Source: Opitutus sp. GAS368
Lineage (GTDB): Bacteria; Verrucomicrobiota; Verrucomicrobiia; Opitutales; Opitutaceae
Length of the DNA: 34,974 bases
Direction: 5' to 3'
Assembly (NCBI GenBank): GCA_945868215.1
Contig: CAMBLN010000007.1
Coordinates: 1-34,974, forward strand
In this document: piece by piece, positions 1 to 8,576 of the stretch
How the letters are laid out: each line of letters begins with the position of its first letter
Position numbering within the stretch: position 1 is the first letter of the stretch
Notes under the pieces: model-generated
What the model saw: only the letters and a program-made list of their open reading frames with translations
The model's database searches: none
Told to the model about the DNA's origin: nothing
Program-made: the position numbers and the translations under genes

Positions 1-1373
1 GCGCTGAGGCGTGCTTGGGAGAGTTTTAACTCAAATTCATCAAGCGTCTTAAGGCAGTTTGTAACGTAATAAGTTACAAGTTGGCTTTGTCCGGTGGCGT
101 GGTGGCGGCGGAGTTTGGCGACGGCGCGGGCGGCCTGGCGGATGAAGGACTCGCGGGCGGCGAGGTAGGCGTTGAGGGCGGCGCTGGCGGCGAAGGGGGC
201 GGGGAGGTTGGGCTTGGCGGCGAGGCGGGTGAAGAATTTGGCGCTGCGCTCGGCGCGGGCGGGGCCTTCGGGGCCGGCGAGGTTGTCCCAGCGATCGTGG
301 GTTTCCCATTTGGCGTAGCCGGCGAAAGCGTGTTCGTCGCAGGCGAGCGCGGCGCGGGCGGACTCGCGCGATCCGGCTTTGCCGAAGACGCGTTCGAAGC
401 CTTTCGAGAGCATGCCGGCGTGGTCGTCGATCTCGGGGTTGAGCCAGAGACAGGCGGCGGCGGCATCGACCACCATCGGCATTTCGAAGGCGAGGCGTTG
501 AGGCTCCCAACCTGTCATGAGGAAACCGCCGGCGTGCGTCTGGCGGCAGCGGCGCCACCAGGATTGGGCGTTGGCGAGGCGTTCGCCGAAGACGGGGAGC
601 GGTTCGTGGCGGAAACCGCCGTTCATGGGGCAGCCCCAGTATTCGATGCCTTGTTTCGCGAAGGCGGGGGCGAGGTTGTAGTCGGCGAAGTTGTGCAGCT
701 CCATGCGCGGGTGGCGCGGGAACGGATAATAATACCAGTCGTAGGCGATGAGGCCGCGCGGGAGTTGGGGAATCGCTTCGGGGAGGAGGGCGAGCATGTC
801 GGCCCAGAGGCCCATGCGGAGGCCGAGCGGTTGGATGAGCATGTGGAGACGGTTGACGTATCCAGAAAAATGCGACGCGAGTCCGATGCGTTTCACCTCG
901 GCGCGGGAGAGCGGATGTTTGCCGAGATGAAAAGATTCGTCGAGGCCGACGTGGACTTTGCCCGCGGTGCAGAACGGGGCCATGTCGCGCAGGAGTTTGT
1001 CGGCGACTTCGAGCGTGCGCGGGTGGAGGGGGCAGAGTTGTCCGCGGGGGAGCGGGGTGCCGTCTGGGGCGCGGAGCTCGTTGAGGTCGCGCAGACCGGG
1101 GGTTTTGATCAGGTATTGGGTGTGGCCGAGGAGGTTGACGATGGGGACGACCTTGATGCCGGCGCGGGTGGCGGCGCGGACGAGTTTTTCAAAATCGCGG
1201 GTGCTGTAGGCATCGGCGCGGGCGACTTCGGGGAGGCTCGGGTAGTGGACGGCGTCTTCGAGGTGAAGGTAGAGTTCCTGGTAGCCCCAGTCGGCATAGC
1301 GGGGGAGTTGGTCCAAGAGGAAACCGAGACGCTCGACCTGGCGGGCGAGGTCCCATTGGAAGGCGCGGATCAT
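1..1373 (-). CDS. GH20-like glycoside hydrolase (beta-hexosaminidase D type), 3' end outside window
   Basis: This frame is missing from the ORF track because its stop lies beyond base 1; I translated it by hand. It opens MIRAFQWDLARQVERLGFLL and stays open for 457 codons. The segment LYLHLEDAVHYPSLPEVARADAYS, then IKVVPIVNLLGHTQYL and HVGLDESFHLG, matches the barrel of GH20 exo-hexosaminidases of the HexD kind. D145-E146 would be the Asp-Glu pair that handles the substrate 2-acetamido group and acts as acid/base. No signal peptide is visible, so a cytoplasmic enzyme on imported amino-sugar glycosides is inferred. The start is fixed by a 4-base ATGA overlap with the upstream antiporter gene, which suggests translational coupling. 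Near base 57-81 the frame runs through a palindrome, after which the coding sequence becomes AT-richer but still reads like protein. Family assignment is good; substrate is unknown. Confidence 0.68.
   Translation of the reverse strand, partial: MIRAFQWDLARQVERLGFLLDQLPRYADWGYQELYLHLEDAVHYPSLPEVARADAYSTRDFEKLVRAATRAGIKVVPIVNLLGHTQYLIKTPGLRDLNELRAPDGTPLPRGQLCPLHPRTLEVADKLLRDMAPFCTAGKVHVGLDESFHLGKHPLSRAEVKRIGLASHFSGYVNRLHMLIQPLGLRMGLWADMLALLPEAIPQLPRGLIAYDWYYYPFPRHPRMELHNFADYNLAPAFAKQGIEYWGCPMNGGFRHEPLPVFGERLANAQSWWRRCRQTHAGGFLMTGWEPQRLAFEMPMVVDAAAACLWLNPEIDDHAGMLSKGFERVFGKAGSRESARAALACDEHAFAGYAKWETHDRWDNLAGPEGPARAERSAKFFTRLAAKPNLPAPFAASAALNAYLAARESFIRQAARAVAKLRRHHATGQSQLVTYYVTNCLKTLDEFELKLSQARLS
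57..81. repeat. 25-bp imperfect palindrome inside the GH20-like gene
   Basis: The sequence GTTTGTAACGTAATAAGTTACAAGT is a near-palindrome. TTTGTAAC pairs with GTTACAAG apart from one G-T position, with TA/TA pairs near the centre and one G-A mismatch. It is in frame with the host gene, encoding LVTYYVTN. It matches 19 of 25 bases with the palindrome at 24148-24172 in rsmE. Confidence 0.6.
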
Positions 1374-3700
1374 GCCGAGGCGATGGGGAAGGGCGGGATG
1401 GTTTCGCCGCCGCCGCGGAGCCAGCGGCGGAAGGCGCGGAGTTCTTCGAGCGTGCCGACCACGAGGAGGTTGTCGCCGGCCTGGAGGGATTGGTTGCCGT
1501 CGGGGTTGATGATTTTTGTATCGTCGCGGTGGATACCCACGACGCGCACGCCGGTTTCGCGGGCGATCTGGAGTTGGGCGAGGGTTTTTCCGGCGTGGGG
1601 TCCGGCGGGGACGGCGTGGGTCTGAAGGATGGAGCCGTGGAATTCCTCGGCGGTTTCCTCGACGGTTTTGGTGGTGCCTTGGAGGAAGTCGCGGGCGGCG
1701 GCGAGGCCGTGGTCTTTGCCGAGGAGGAGCAGTTTATCGCCGGGATAGATGCGGAGGTCGGGGCCGGTGCGGGTGATGACGTAGCCGTTGCGTTCGACTT
1801 CGATGACGGAGCAGCCGAAGCGGGACGGGATGGCGAGTTGCGCGAGGTCGTGGCCGGCGTAGGCGGCATCGTCGGGCACGGTGTAGTCGTCGAGGCGCAT
1901 GTCCCAGCCTTCGAGGCCTTGATCGAGCGCGGTGCGGGCTTCGGTGCGGAGGCCGGCGGGGCGGTCGGGGTCTTCGCGGAGGACATCCTGCACGGAGGAT
2001 TGCCAGGTGCTGTGCCAGTAGACGAGGCGGCTGGAAAAGATGGCGACGACGACGAGGGCGGCGGCGGCGATGACGACCCAGCCCCAAGCGGGGAGGGCGT
2101 CGATGGGCAGGATGACGTAGAGCCAGTAGCCGAGAAGTACGGCGGAGAGCGCGCGGAGTCCGTTGTAGATGACGGGTGTAGGCAGACGCGTGCCCTGGCC
2201 GAGGCCCTCGGAAAGGATCATGACGATGGCCGTGACGTTGCGCCACAGGGCGACCAGCATCACGAGGATGATAAGGCCGATGACGCCCCAGAAAATGTAG
2301 TTGAGGCGGGCGGTTTCGATCCAGTCGGACGAGAACGATCCTTCGACAAACGACAGGATCTGTCCGGAGAAAATCAGCAGCCCGGTGGTGACGAGCATTT
2401 CGATGGCGATCTGCGGAATGCGGCTGCGGATGAGCTTCCAGGCGAGCGGGGAAGATTTGTCGTTTTGGGCCTGTTGGAGCCAGCCGTGGTAGGCTTCGAA
2501 GGCGCGGGTGAGCCAGTCGGGTTCGATGCGTTCGGCGAAGCGGAGGATGGGGGCGGCGTTGCGGTTGATGAGCGGGGTGGCGAGGACGGTGAGAATGGAG
2601 ACGCCGACGGCGAGCGGGTAGTAGTCTTTGGGCAGCACGGAGGTGGTGACGCCGAGCTGGGCGATGATGAAGGAGAATTCGCCGAGAGGCGTGAGCAGGA
2701 GGCCGGCGCGGCGGGCTTCGCGTGGGTGCGTGCCGCAGATGATCATGGCGAGTCCGCAGGCGACGGGGCGGCAGATCATCACGAAGACGAAGAGCCCGAG
2801 GATGAGCGGCCAGACGCCGAGCAGGAGTCGGGCGTCGATCATCATGCCGATGGACACGAAGAAGACGCTGCTGAAGAGGTCCCGCATGCCGGCGAAGGAT
2901 TTCTCCACGCCGACTTTCTGGGGCATTTCAGCGACGATGGCGCCGAGGAGGAAGGCGCCGAGGGCGAGGGAGTAGCCGGCTTTGGCGGCGAGGATGGAGA
3001 GAAGGAAGAGGACGCCCGCGACGATGATCGTCTGGAGTTCGGCGTCGGCGCGGGCTTCGAGGCGGCGGAGCAGGCGCGGGACAAAGAGAAGGCCGGCGCC
3101 TACGAGGAGGACGACGAAGGCGCTCATGGTGGCGAGGAGCGTGCCGACGTTGGCGCCGCCTCCTTCGGCGCCGCCGACTGTCTGGGCTGCGAGGATGGTA
3201 AGCATGACGACGGCGACGACGTCTTCCATCACGGTGATGCCGAGGGCGCGTTGGGCGGAGCCTTCGTGGGTGAGTTTGAGTTCGCTGACGATCTTGGCGA
3301 TGACGGCGGAACTGGAGACGACAAACATGCTCGCGATGAAGAGACTCTGCATCGAGGACCAGCCCATGAAGATGCCGAGGAGCTGGGTGAGGTTGAGCAT
3401 CAGGAACGCGCCGAGGCCCGTGGCGATGAGCGTAGGCAGGCCCATGCGGCCGAGCTTGGTGAGGCTCAGGCCGAGACCGATGGCGAACATGAGGAAGACG
3501 AGGCCGACCTGGGAGAGCGTCTGGATGCGCGCGACGTCGGTGACGAACGAGAACGGCGGCGTGTAGGGGCCGATGACGAGACCGGCGGCGAGGTAGCCGA
3601 CGATGACGGAGAGGCCGATGCGTTTGCAGAGCGCGCCGGCGAGACCGGCGGCGAGCAACACGATGGCGAGGTCTTGGATGAAATTAATGCCGTCGTCCAT
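1370..3700 (-). CDS. CPA2-family cation:proton antiporter with two C-terminal RCK_C domains
   Basis: A 776-residue inner-membrane antiporter that would exchange K+ or Na+ for protons. Residues about 5-390 form the Na+/H+-exchanger domain, with many hydrophobic helices and the family-typical ITVMEDVVAVVML stretch (Glu-Asp pair) in the transport core. An additional block of about four helices lies at roughly 440-580. It is followed by two soluble RCK_C/TrkA_C modules, about 620-690 (IPSRFGCSVIEVERNGYVI) and 700-765 (VRVVGIHRDD...QSLQAGDNLLVVG). No Rossmann TrkA_N domain with a GxGxxG motif is visible, unlike KefB/KefC, so gating by NAD(H) or glutathione adducts is not expected. RCK_C domains in related proteins bind small ligands. 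The start ATG follows a pyrimidine-rich leader without a Shine-Dalgarno site. The stop overlaps the start of the GH20-like gene. Ion specificity cannot be read from the sequence. Confidence 0.88.
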   Translation of the reverse strand: MDDGINFIQDLAIVLLAAGLAGALCKRIGLSVIVGYLAAGLVIGPYTPPFSFVTDVARIQTLSQVGLVFLMFAIGLGLSLTKLGRMGLPTLIATGLGAFLMLNLTQLLGIFMGWSSMQSLFIASMFVVSSSAVIAKIVSELKLTHEGSAQRALGITVMEDVVAVVMLTILAAQTVGGAEGGGANVGTLLATMSAFVVLLVGAGLLFVPRLLRRLEARADAELQTIIVAGVLFLLSILAAKAGYSLALGAFLLGAIVAEMPQKVGVEKSFAGMRDLFSSVFFVSIGMMIDARLLLGVWPLILGLFVFVMICRPVACGLAMIICGTHPREARRAGLLLTPLGEFSFIIAQLGVTTSVLPKDYYPLAVGVSILTVLATPLINRNAAPILRFAERIEPDWLTRAFEAYHGWLQQAQNDKSSPLAWKLIRSRIPQIAIEMLVTTGLLIFSGQILSFVEGSFSSDWIETARLNYIFWGVIGLIILVMLVALWRNVTAIVMILSEGLGQGTRLPTPVIYNGLRALSAVLLGYWLYVILPIDALPAWGWVVIAAAALVVVAIFSSRLVYWHSTWQSSVQDVLREDPDRPAGLRTEARTALDQGLEGWDMRLDDYTVPDDAAYAGHDLAQLAIPSRFGCSVIEVERNGYVITRTGPDLRIYPGDKLLLLGKDHGLAAARDFLQGTTKTVEETAEEFHGSILQTHAVPAGPHAGKTLAQLQIARETGVRVVGIHRDDTKIINPDGNQSLQAGDNLLVVGTLEELRAFRRWLRGGGETIPPFPIASA

Positions 3701-3854
3701 GGGTGAGAGTGAAGGCAGGAGCGGCGGCGGGTGTTGTCAACGCGCGGGGAAGGACGGGTGCGAAAAAGCCCGGCGCGGATGAGGCGGCGGGCTCGGGGAG
3801 GGGGCAAACTGCGGACAGCCTCGATACCTCGGCTGCTACGGGGAGGAAGAAAGT

Positions 3855-4802
3855 TTAGCCGCGTTTTTGGGCGATGAGTTGTTCGAGTTTGACGATGTCG
3901 GCGGAGAAGAGACGGATGCCTTCGGCGGTTTTTTCGGTGGCCATCGGGTCTTCGTTGAGGGCGAAGCGGAAGGCGGCTTCGTTGAAGGTGGCTTTCTTGA
4001 GGTCGGCGGACGCGGCGGCGGCGGGGTCGAGCTTGCGGACGAGGGGGGCGTCGGAGGCTTTGAGCTCGGCGAGGAGCGCGGGGGCGATGGTGAGGAGATC
4101 GCAGCCGGCGAGCTCGACGATCTCGCCGGTGTTGCGGAAGGAGGCACCCATGACCTCGGTCTTGTAGCCGAATTTTTTGTAGTAGGTGTAGATCTGCGTG
4201 ACGGAGATCACGCCGGGGTCGGCGGCGCCGGCGAAGTTGGCGGTGGGGTTCCTGGCCTTGTGCCAGTCGAGGATGCGTCCGACGAAAGGAGAAATGAGGG
4301 TGATGCCGGCCTCGGCGCAGGCGACGGCCTGGGCGAATGAGAAGAGGAGGGTGAGATTACAGTGAATCCCCTGCTTTTCGAGGATCTCGGCGGCCTTGAT
4401 ACCTTCCCACGTCGAGGCAATTTTGATGAGCACGCGTTCGCGGCCGATGCCGGACTTTTCGTAGAGTGCGATGATCTCAAGGGCCTTGGCCACGGTGGCG
4501 TCGGTGTCGAAGGAGAGGCGGGCGTCCACTTCGGAGGAGACGCGGCCGGGGACGATTTTGAGGATTTCGAGACCGAAGACGACGAGCAGGCGGTCGATGA
4601 CGGTGGGGAGCGAGGCGGAAGGTCCGGCGTCGGCGATGGCTTGGTCGAGGAGAGCGGCGTAGGCGGGCATCGTGGCGGCCTTGAGGATGAGCGACGGATT
4701 GGTGGTGGCGTCGCGCGGGGAGAACTCCTTCATGGAGGCGAAGTCGCCGGTGTCGGCGACCACAACGGTGAGCTGCTTCAGTTGGTCGAGTTGGTTGGGC
4801 AT
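3855..4802 (-). CDS. tal: Transaldolase
   Basis: Transaldolase moves a dihydroxyacetone unit between sedoheptulose-7-phosphate and glyceraldehyde-3-phosphate in the non-oxidative pentose phosphate pathway. The 315-residue length matches the classical TalA/TalB type. Diagnostic stretches are [12 protein letters not shown] near the N-terminus, [14 protein letters not shown] with the Schiff-base lysine around residue 130, and [33 protein letters not shown]. It lies 47 bases downstream of the cca stop and 154 bases upstream of the antiporter start. A shared transcript is possible, but I see no clear promoter or terminator in either gap. The leader (CATCTTCACACTTTAACCC) has no Shine-Dalgarno sequence. 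Confidence 0.95.
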   Translation of the reverse strand: MPNQLDQLKQLTVVVADTGDFASMKEFSPRDATTNPSLILKAATMPAYAALLDQAIADAGPSASLPTVIDRLLVVFGLEILKIVPGRVSSEVDARLSFDTDATVAKALEIIALYEKSGIGRERVLIKIASTWEGIKAAEILEKQGIHCNLTLLFSFAQAVACAEAGITLISPFVGRILDWHKARNPTANFAGAADPGVISVTQIYTYYKKFGYKTEVMGASFRNTGEIVELAGCDLLTIAPALLAELKASDAPLVRKLDPAAAASADLKKATFNEAAFRFALNEDPMATEKTAEGIRLFSADIVKLEQLIAQKRG

Positions 4803-4849
4803 GGGTTAAAGTGTGAAGATGTTGATGTAAGCGACTTGTGGGGGTGATG

Positions 4850-6253
4850 TCACGATCTGTGCATACCGGACATGGTTAAATAATTTCTTAACCAGATAAG
4901 TGCGGTTTCTTCATCGTGAAAAGCGCCATCCAGCTGGAGCTCAAAGGCGGTGGCGAGGATTTCGGTGAAATGGGGGCCGGGTTTTTGGCCGAGTGCGATG
5001 AGGTGGCGACCGAACAAAATGGGACGCGGCGGGGACTGGCGTATCGAAAGTTGGTGGGCGCGGGTGCGAAGTTTTTCGATCAGGACAAGCGTTTCCGATC
5101 CGTTCAAGGGCGGGCGACCGAGGCTGTCGGCGATCATGACCGCGCAGAGATCGTCGATGGTGGAGGGGAAGAGCTTGCGTGCGAGCCGACGGATATGGGT
5201 GTCGCTGAAATCCCCTCCGCCATGGTGGTGGGCGAGGTGGAGCACCACCAGAGGACGCACGCACTCTATAATAGTGTGGGGGGCGCCGATGCGTTGAAGG
5301 AACGCATCGGCAATCGGCCTGCCTGCAGCCTCATGCCCGAGACTTCTCCAGCGCATACGCCCTTGATGTTCGCTTTGGCGGGTCGTGGAGGGTTTGCCCA
5401 CATCGTGGGTGAGGGTGGCGAACATCAGCATTCGCCGTCGGGAGGACGGAGCTTCCTGCCAGGCGGGTAACCGCACCAAGGCATCGCAGCAGTGCTGGGT
5501 ATGGGTGAAGACATCGCCTTCAGGATGCCAATCAGGGTCTTGCGGACATCCGCGCAGGGCGGCGAGTTCAGGGAAGTGCATCAACCAGCCGGTTTCTTCG
5601 AGCACGGCCAGTCCGCGGGAAGGGTGTGCGGACTGGTATGCCCACTTATCCCACTCGCCCCAGACGCGTTCGACGGGAAGTTCATTGAAAGTTGCCGTCA
5701 TCGCTCGGCACAACGCGGCGGTTTCCGGTGCCAAGGTAAGGTTGAATCGCCCGGCGAATTGAAAGGCCCGTAGCACCCGCAGGGGGTCTTCGACAAAAGC
5801 CGGACTGGTGTGGCGTAAAATACGTTTTTCCAAGTCAACCCGTCCGCCGTGAGGATCAAAAATGTCGCGGGTAAAGGGATCGAAGGTGATCGAGTTAATC
5901 GTGAAGTCGCGGCGGGCGGCGGCATCGCTATCATTCAGGTCGGGATCAGGGGTGACGGCGAAACCGCGGTGGCCGGCCCCTCGCTTGGATTCCCGGCGAG
6001 GCAGGCTGAAATCGTAGTCCGTGGAACCGAGTCGAAGTTTGATCACCCCAAAGCTGCGCCCGACTACATCCGTGGACCCAAACGGGGCCAATAAGGCCTG
6101 TAAATCGTCAAAATCGATGCCCTGAACCTCAATATCGAAGTCTTTGGGGGTTAATCCGAGCAACCAGTCGCGCACGCAACCACCCGCCAAACGGGGGCGG
6201 GCAACCGGCCGTATAGCCTTAAGCACGTGCTGAAGCGGCGCCGGAATATCCAT
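4850..6253 (-). CDS. cca: CCA-adding tRNA nucleotidyltransferase with HD domain
   Basis: Adds or repairs the 3' CCA end of tRNAs using CTP and ATP. The N-terminal polymerase head shows LAGGCVRDWLLG and DFDIEVQG (the metal-binding DxD), then DFSLPRRE, RRDFTINSITFDP, DPHGG and FVEDPLRVLRAFQFAGRF, all family signatures. A C-terminal HD phosphohydrolase region carries ATLTHDVGKPSTT near residue 280. The 467-residue length fits bacterial CCA enzymes with an HD domain. The gene starts 13 bases after the DUF423 stop, so the two are likely co-transcribed. It is visibly less GC-rich and less codon-biased than the neighbouring transaldolase and antiporter genes. In the same window a tRNA-Gly has an encoded CCA, so for that tRNA the enzyme would act in repair. 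Confidence 0.94.
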   Translation of the reverse strand: MDIPAPLQHVLKAIRPVARPRLAGGCVRDWLLGLTPKDFDIEVQGIDFDDLQALLAPFGSTDVVGRSFGVIKLRLGSTDYDFSLPRRESKRGAGHRGFAVTPDPDLNDSDAAARRDFTINSITFDPFTRDIFDPHGGRVDLEKRILRHTSPAFVEDPLRVLRAFQFAGRFNLTLAPETAALCRAMTATFNELPVERVWGEWDKWAYQSAHPSRGLAVLEETGWLMHFPELAALRGCPQDPDWHPEGDVFTHTQHCCDALVRLPAWQEAPSSRRRMLMFATLTHDVGKPSTTRQSEHQGRMRWRSLGHEAAGRPIADAFLQRIGAPHTIIECVRPLVVLHLAHHHGGGDFSDTHIRRLARKLFPSTIDDLCAVMIADSLGRPPLNGSETLVLIEKLRTRAHQLSIRQSPPRPILFGRHLIALGQKPGPHFTEILATAFELQLDGAFHDEETALIWLRNYLTMSGMHRS

Positions 6254-6266
6254 GGGTGAGGCTGAT

Positions 6267-6656
6267 TTAAGCCTTTGGGGTCATTTTAAAGGCCCCGACA
6301 CCGATCCAAATCCATCCGCTAATAAGAAAAAGCCCACCTAGTGGTGTGATGGGGCCGAGGAACTTCGGACCGCCGAGAGCCAGTCCGTAGAGTGACCCTG
6401 AAAAGAGCACACTTCCTACGATCCATGATTGGGCTGCACGTATGAACCACGCCCTCGCAGCGGCCGGCGGTTCACACTGCGGCATGCCCACCGTGAGGAG
6501 CGCGAGAGCATGAATGAGATTGTATAACACTGCTGTATTCCAGGTGGATAGCATGTTGTTTGCCGTTAGTGATTCCTTGAGGCCGTGGGCACCGAATGCA
6601 CCTGCACCCACGGCGGTTGCTCCGGCCAAACTCGCTGCCACCAGGAATTTTCTCAT
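6267..6656 (-). CDS. DUF423 (YgdD-type) small inner-membrane protein
   Basis: A 129-residue protein with four hydrophobic segments. The opening MRKFLVAASLAGATAVGAGAFGAHGLK is characteristic of DUF423, as are NTAVLYNLIHALALL and the glycine-rich end PITPLGGLFLISGWIWIG. The family's biochemical role is not established. It is the first gene of the minus-strand group and lies 13 bases ahead of cca. Its base composition resembles cca more than the genes further downstream. Family assignment is firm; no function is proposed. Confidence 0.9.
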   Translation of the reverse strand: MRKFLVAASLAGATAVGAGAFGAHGLKESLTANNMLSTWNTAVLYNLIHALALLTVGMPQCEPPAAARAWFIRAAQSWIVGSVLFSGSLYGLALGGPKFLGPITPLGGLFLISGWIWIGVGAFKMTPKA

Positions 6657-6817
6657 GGCTGCAACATAGATCAGATGACGGGCAGCGGGGACAGTCTTTT
6701 GGCGTGCAGTCGGGAATTCACCCGAATGTAACCGCGTTCGGACGGGGTGAGTATTGACTTGAAGTATTGCTAGTAATTCTTTGCATACCTCGGCCGGACC
6801 CTAACCCGGCACAGACA

Positions 6818-6841
6818 GAACTACAAAACTACAGAACTACT
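6818..6841 (+). repeat. Three 8-nt tandem repeats in the porin leader
   Basis: GAACTACA, AAACTACA and GAACTACT follow one another without gaps and end four bases before the porin ATG. The leader is rich in A and C, looks unstructured, and has no Shine-Dalgarno motif. Confidence 0.7.
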
Positions 6842-6845
6842 ACAC

Positions 6846-7538
6846 ATGAAAAAGACGATCCTCGCGCTCGCTGCTATCGCCGCCTGCGTGTCCGCCTCCG
6901 CTCAAGACGCTGCCAAGACCTCCGCTCTGGCCGTTACCCTTGATACCACGTATGTTAGCGATTACGTTTTCCGCGGCCAAAAGGTTGCGGATGCGTCCAT
7001 CCAGCCCTCCGTTGAAGCCTCCTACGGTGACTTCTACGCCGGTATCTGGTATTCCGATGCCCTCAGCAACAAGGTTGGCCCCCTGGCCTTCGACTCCGAG
7101 GCTGACCTCTATGCCGGTTACAACCTCGCCATCAACGAGACCTTCTCGGCTGATTTCGGCGTGACCCGCTACACCTACAGCGGCGGCAGCCAGAGCGACA
7201 CCACCGAGGCTTTCGGCGGCATCAAGGCCGACGTTCTCCTCAGCCCCAGCGCCTACTACTACTACGACTTCGACCTCGAGACCTCCACCTACGTTCTCTC
7301 TGTCGGTCACTCCGTGCCCGTCGCGAAGCTCGGCGTCTCCGTTGATTTCTCCGGTTCCTTTGGTTACGTCCAGATCCCTGGCGCTGACTACAGCTACTGG
7401 GGCGTCGGCGCTGCCGTTCCCTACAAGCTGAGCGACACCGCCACCCTCACCGGTGCGGTCAACTACACCCACAACGACATCAGCTCCCTTATTCAGGATC
7501 AGGTCGTTTTCTCGGTTGGTCTCTCCGTCGGCTTCTAA
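6846..7538 (+). CDS. TorF-family putative porin (outer-membrane beta-barrel)
   Basis: A 230-residue secreted protein. MKKTILALAAIAACVSASA is a clear signal peptide with cleavage expected before QD. The mature part is made of alternating aromatic and polar strands, opening with LDTTYVSDYVFRGQKVADASIQPSVEASYGDFYAGIWYSD. That opening is typical of the TorF/Gcw_chp group of putative outer-membrane porins. The chain ends in SVGLSVGF, with the terminal Phe preferred by the BAM machinery. The solute is unknown. The gene stands alone, with a strong terminator 33 bases past the stop. Upstream there is a TTGACT element at 6754-6759 but no convincing matching -10. The leader carries the 8-nt repeats described separately. 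Codon use is strongly biased, which suggests high expression. Confidence 0.82.
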   Translation: MKKTILALAAIAACVSASAQDAAKTSALAVTLDTTYVSDYVFRGQKVADASIQPSVEASYGDFYAGIWYSDALSNKVGPLAFDSEADLYAGYNLAINETFSADFGVTRYTYSGGSQSDTTEAFGGIKADVLLSPSAYYYYDFDLETSTYVLSVGHSVPVAKLGVSVDFSGSFGYVQIPGADYSYWGVGAAVPYKLSDTATLTGAVNYTHNDISSLIQDQVVFSVGLSVGF

Positions 7539-7571
7539 GCTGACTCGGACGATTGTCTGATACACTTCAAG

Positions 7572-7605
7572 GCCCGCTCCGCTTTATTGCGGGGCGGGCT
7601 TTTTT
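7572..7605 (+). terminator. Rho-independent terminator of the porin gene
   Basis: GCCCGCTCCGC and GCGGGGCGGGC form an 11-bp GC-rich stem (one wobble pair) around a TTTATT loop, followed by TTTTTT. Confidence 0.93.
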
Positions 7606-7615
7606 ATTCACAACC

Positions 7616-7667
7616 GAAAAGAGGGGTTGACACCACTCTCGCTAACCTACCGAATCCGCCTCTTTTC
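7616..7667 (+). promoter_or_regulatory. rplM upstream region: TTGACA element flanked by a 9-bp inverted repeat
   Basis: A perfect -35 hexamer TTGACA sits at 7627-7632. The best -10 at 17-bp spacing is the weak CCGAAT at 7650-7655. GAAAAGAGG at 7616-7624 and CCTCTTTTC at 7659-7667 are perfect inverted copies, the second ending two bases before the rplM ATG. If the TTGACA promoter is used, the leader would be only a few bases long and the left arm would not be transcribed. Confidence 0.45.
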
Positions 7668-7669
7668 TC

Positions 7670-8098
7670 ATGAAAACGTTCCTCGCCAAAAAAGAGACCG
7701 TGCAACCCAAGTGGCATCTTATCGATGCCGAGGGCGTGGTCCTTGGCCGTCTCGCGGTCAAAGCAGCCAACCTCATCCGCGGCCGCCATAAAGCTTCCTA
7801 CACTCCGAGCGTCGATACCGGCGACTTCGTTGTCATCATCAACGCCGAGAAGGTTGTTCTGACCGGCAAAAAAGAAGAGCAGAACAAGTATATGTTCTTC
7901 TCGGGCTTCGTCGGTGGCGAGAGCTACAAGACCATGCAGCAGATGCGTGAGAAGAACCCCGCCTTCATCATCGAGCACGCCGTCAAAGGCATGCTTCCCA
8001 AGAACCGCATCGCGCGCACCATGCTCACCAAGCTCCGCGTGTTCGCCGGTCCGACCCACACCCACGAGGCCCAGAGCCCCGTCAAGACCACCGTCTGA
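7670..8098 (+). CDS. rplM: 50S ribosomal protein L13
   Basis: The 142-residue length is standard for L13. Signature stretches include WHLIDAEGVVLGRLAVKAANLIRGRHKASYTPSVDTGDFVVIINAEKVVLTG and VKGMLPKNRIARTMLTKLRVF. L13 binds 23S rRNA early in assembly of the large subunit. The gene pairs with rpsI five bases downstream, the near-universal rplM-rpsI operon. There is no Shine-Dalgarno sequence: the ATG follows GCCTCTTTTCTC. In some bacteria L13 represses its own operon, and the inverted repeat reaching the start codon would be worth testing in that light. Confidence 0.98.
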   Translation: MKTFLAKKETVQPKWHLIDAEGVVLGRLAVKAANLIRGRHKASYTPSVDTGDFVVIINAEKVVLTGKKEEQNKYMFFSGFVGGESYKTMQQMREKNPAFIIEHAVKGMLPKNRIARTMLTKLRVFAGPTHTHEAQSPVKTTV

Positions 8099-8103
8099 TA
8101 ACC

Positions 8104-8502
8104 ATGAGCGCTGAAAAGACCATTTTCCTCGGCACCGGCCGCCGTAAGACCTCGACCGCCCGCGTCCGCCTCTCCGAAGGCACCGGCAAGCTCACCGCCA
8201 ACGGCAGTGACTTCGACACCTACTTCTCCCACGAGAATTTCTCCAAGCAGGCGTTCCGCCCGCTGCTGACTGTCGAGCTGAAGGACAAGGTTGACGTTGA
8301 CGTCAACGTGTCCGGCGGCGGTGTCACCGGTCAGGCCGGCGCGACCGCCCACGGCATCGCCCGCGCCCTCCAGAAGCTCAATCCCGAGCTCCGCGCCGCC
8401 CTCAAGAAGGCCGGCCACCTCAAGCGCGACCCGCGCGAAAAAGAGCGCAAGAAGCCCGGCCAGCCCGGCGCCCGCAAGCGTTTCCAGTTCTCGAAGCGCT
8501 AA
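8104..8502 (+). CDS. rpsI: 30S ribosomal protein S9
   Basis: The 132-residue protein starts FLGTGRRKTSTARVRL and ends in the invariant-type GARKRFQFSKR, the tail that reaches the ribosomal P site. The middle VSGGGVTGQAGATAHGIARALQKLNPELR is the classical S9 core. It is the second gene of the rplM operon and is followed 25 bases later by a strong terminator. The start is preceded by GTCTGATAACC, without a Shine-Dalgarno motif, so translation may depend on rplM coupling. Confidence 0.98.
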   Translation: MSAEKTIFLGTGRRKTSTARVRLSEGTGKLTANGSDFDTYFSHENFSKQAFRPLLTVELKDKVDVDVNVSGGGVTGQAGATAHGIARALQKLNPELRAALKKAGHLKRDPREKERKKPGQPGARKRFQFSKR

Positions 8503-8527
8503 GCTGTCAGTAACGTTTTCAAACCAA

Positions 8528-8557
8528 AGCCGCCCTTCGCGAGAGGGCGGCTTTTTT
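8528..8557 (+). terminator. Rho-independent terminator of rplM-rpsI
   Basis: AGCCGCCCT and AGGGCGGCT form a perfect 9-bp stem around TCGCGAG, leading into a T-run. Confidence 0.92.
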
Positions 8558-8576
8558 GTGTCCGCAATTTGGATAC

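Noticed and set aside
81-1625. Plus-strand 514-residue ORF rich in Gly/Ala/Glu
   Set aside because: It is the antisense shadow of the GH20-like gene and the antiporter 3' end; the minus strand gives recognisable protein families.
1490-3706. Plus-strand 738-residue ORF opposite the antiporter
   Set aside because: Asp/Gly/Glu-rich mirror translation of a membrane protein in high-GC DNA, with no domain; the antiporter frame is convincing.
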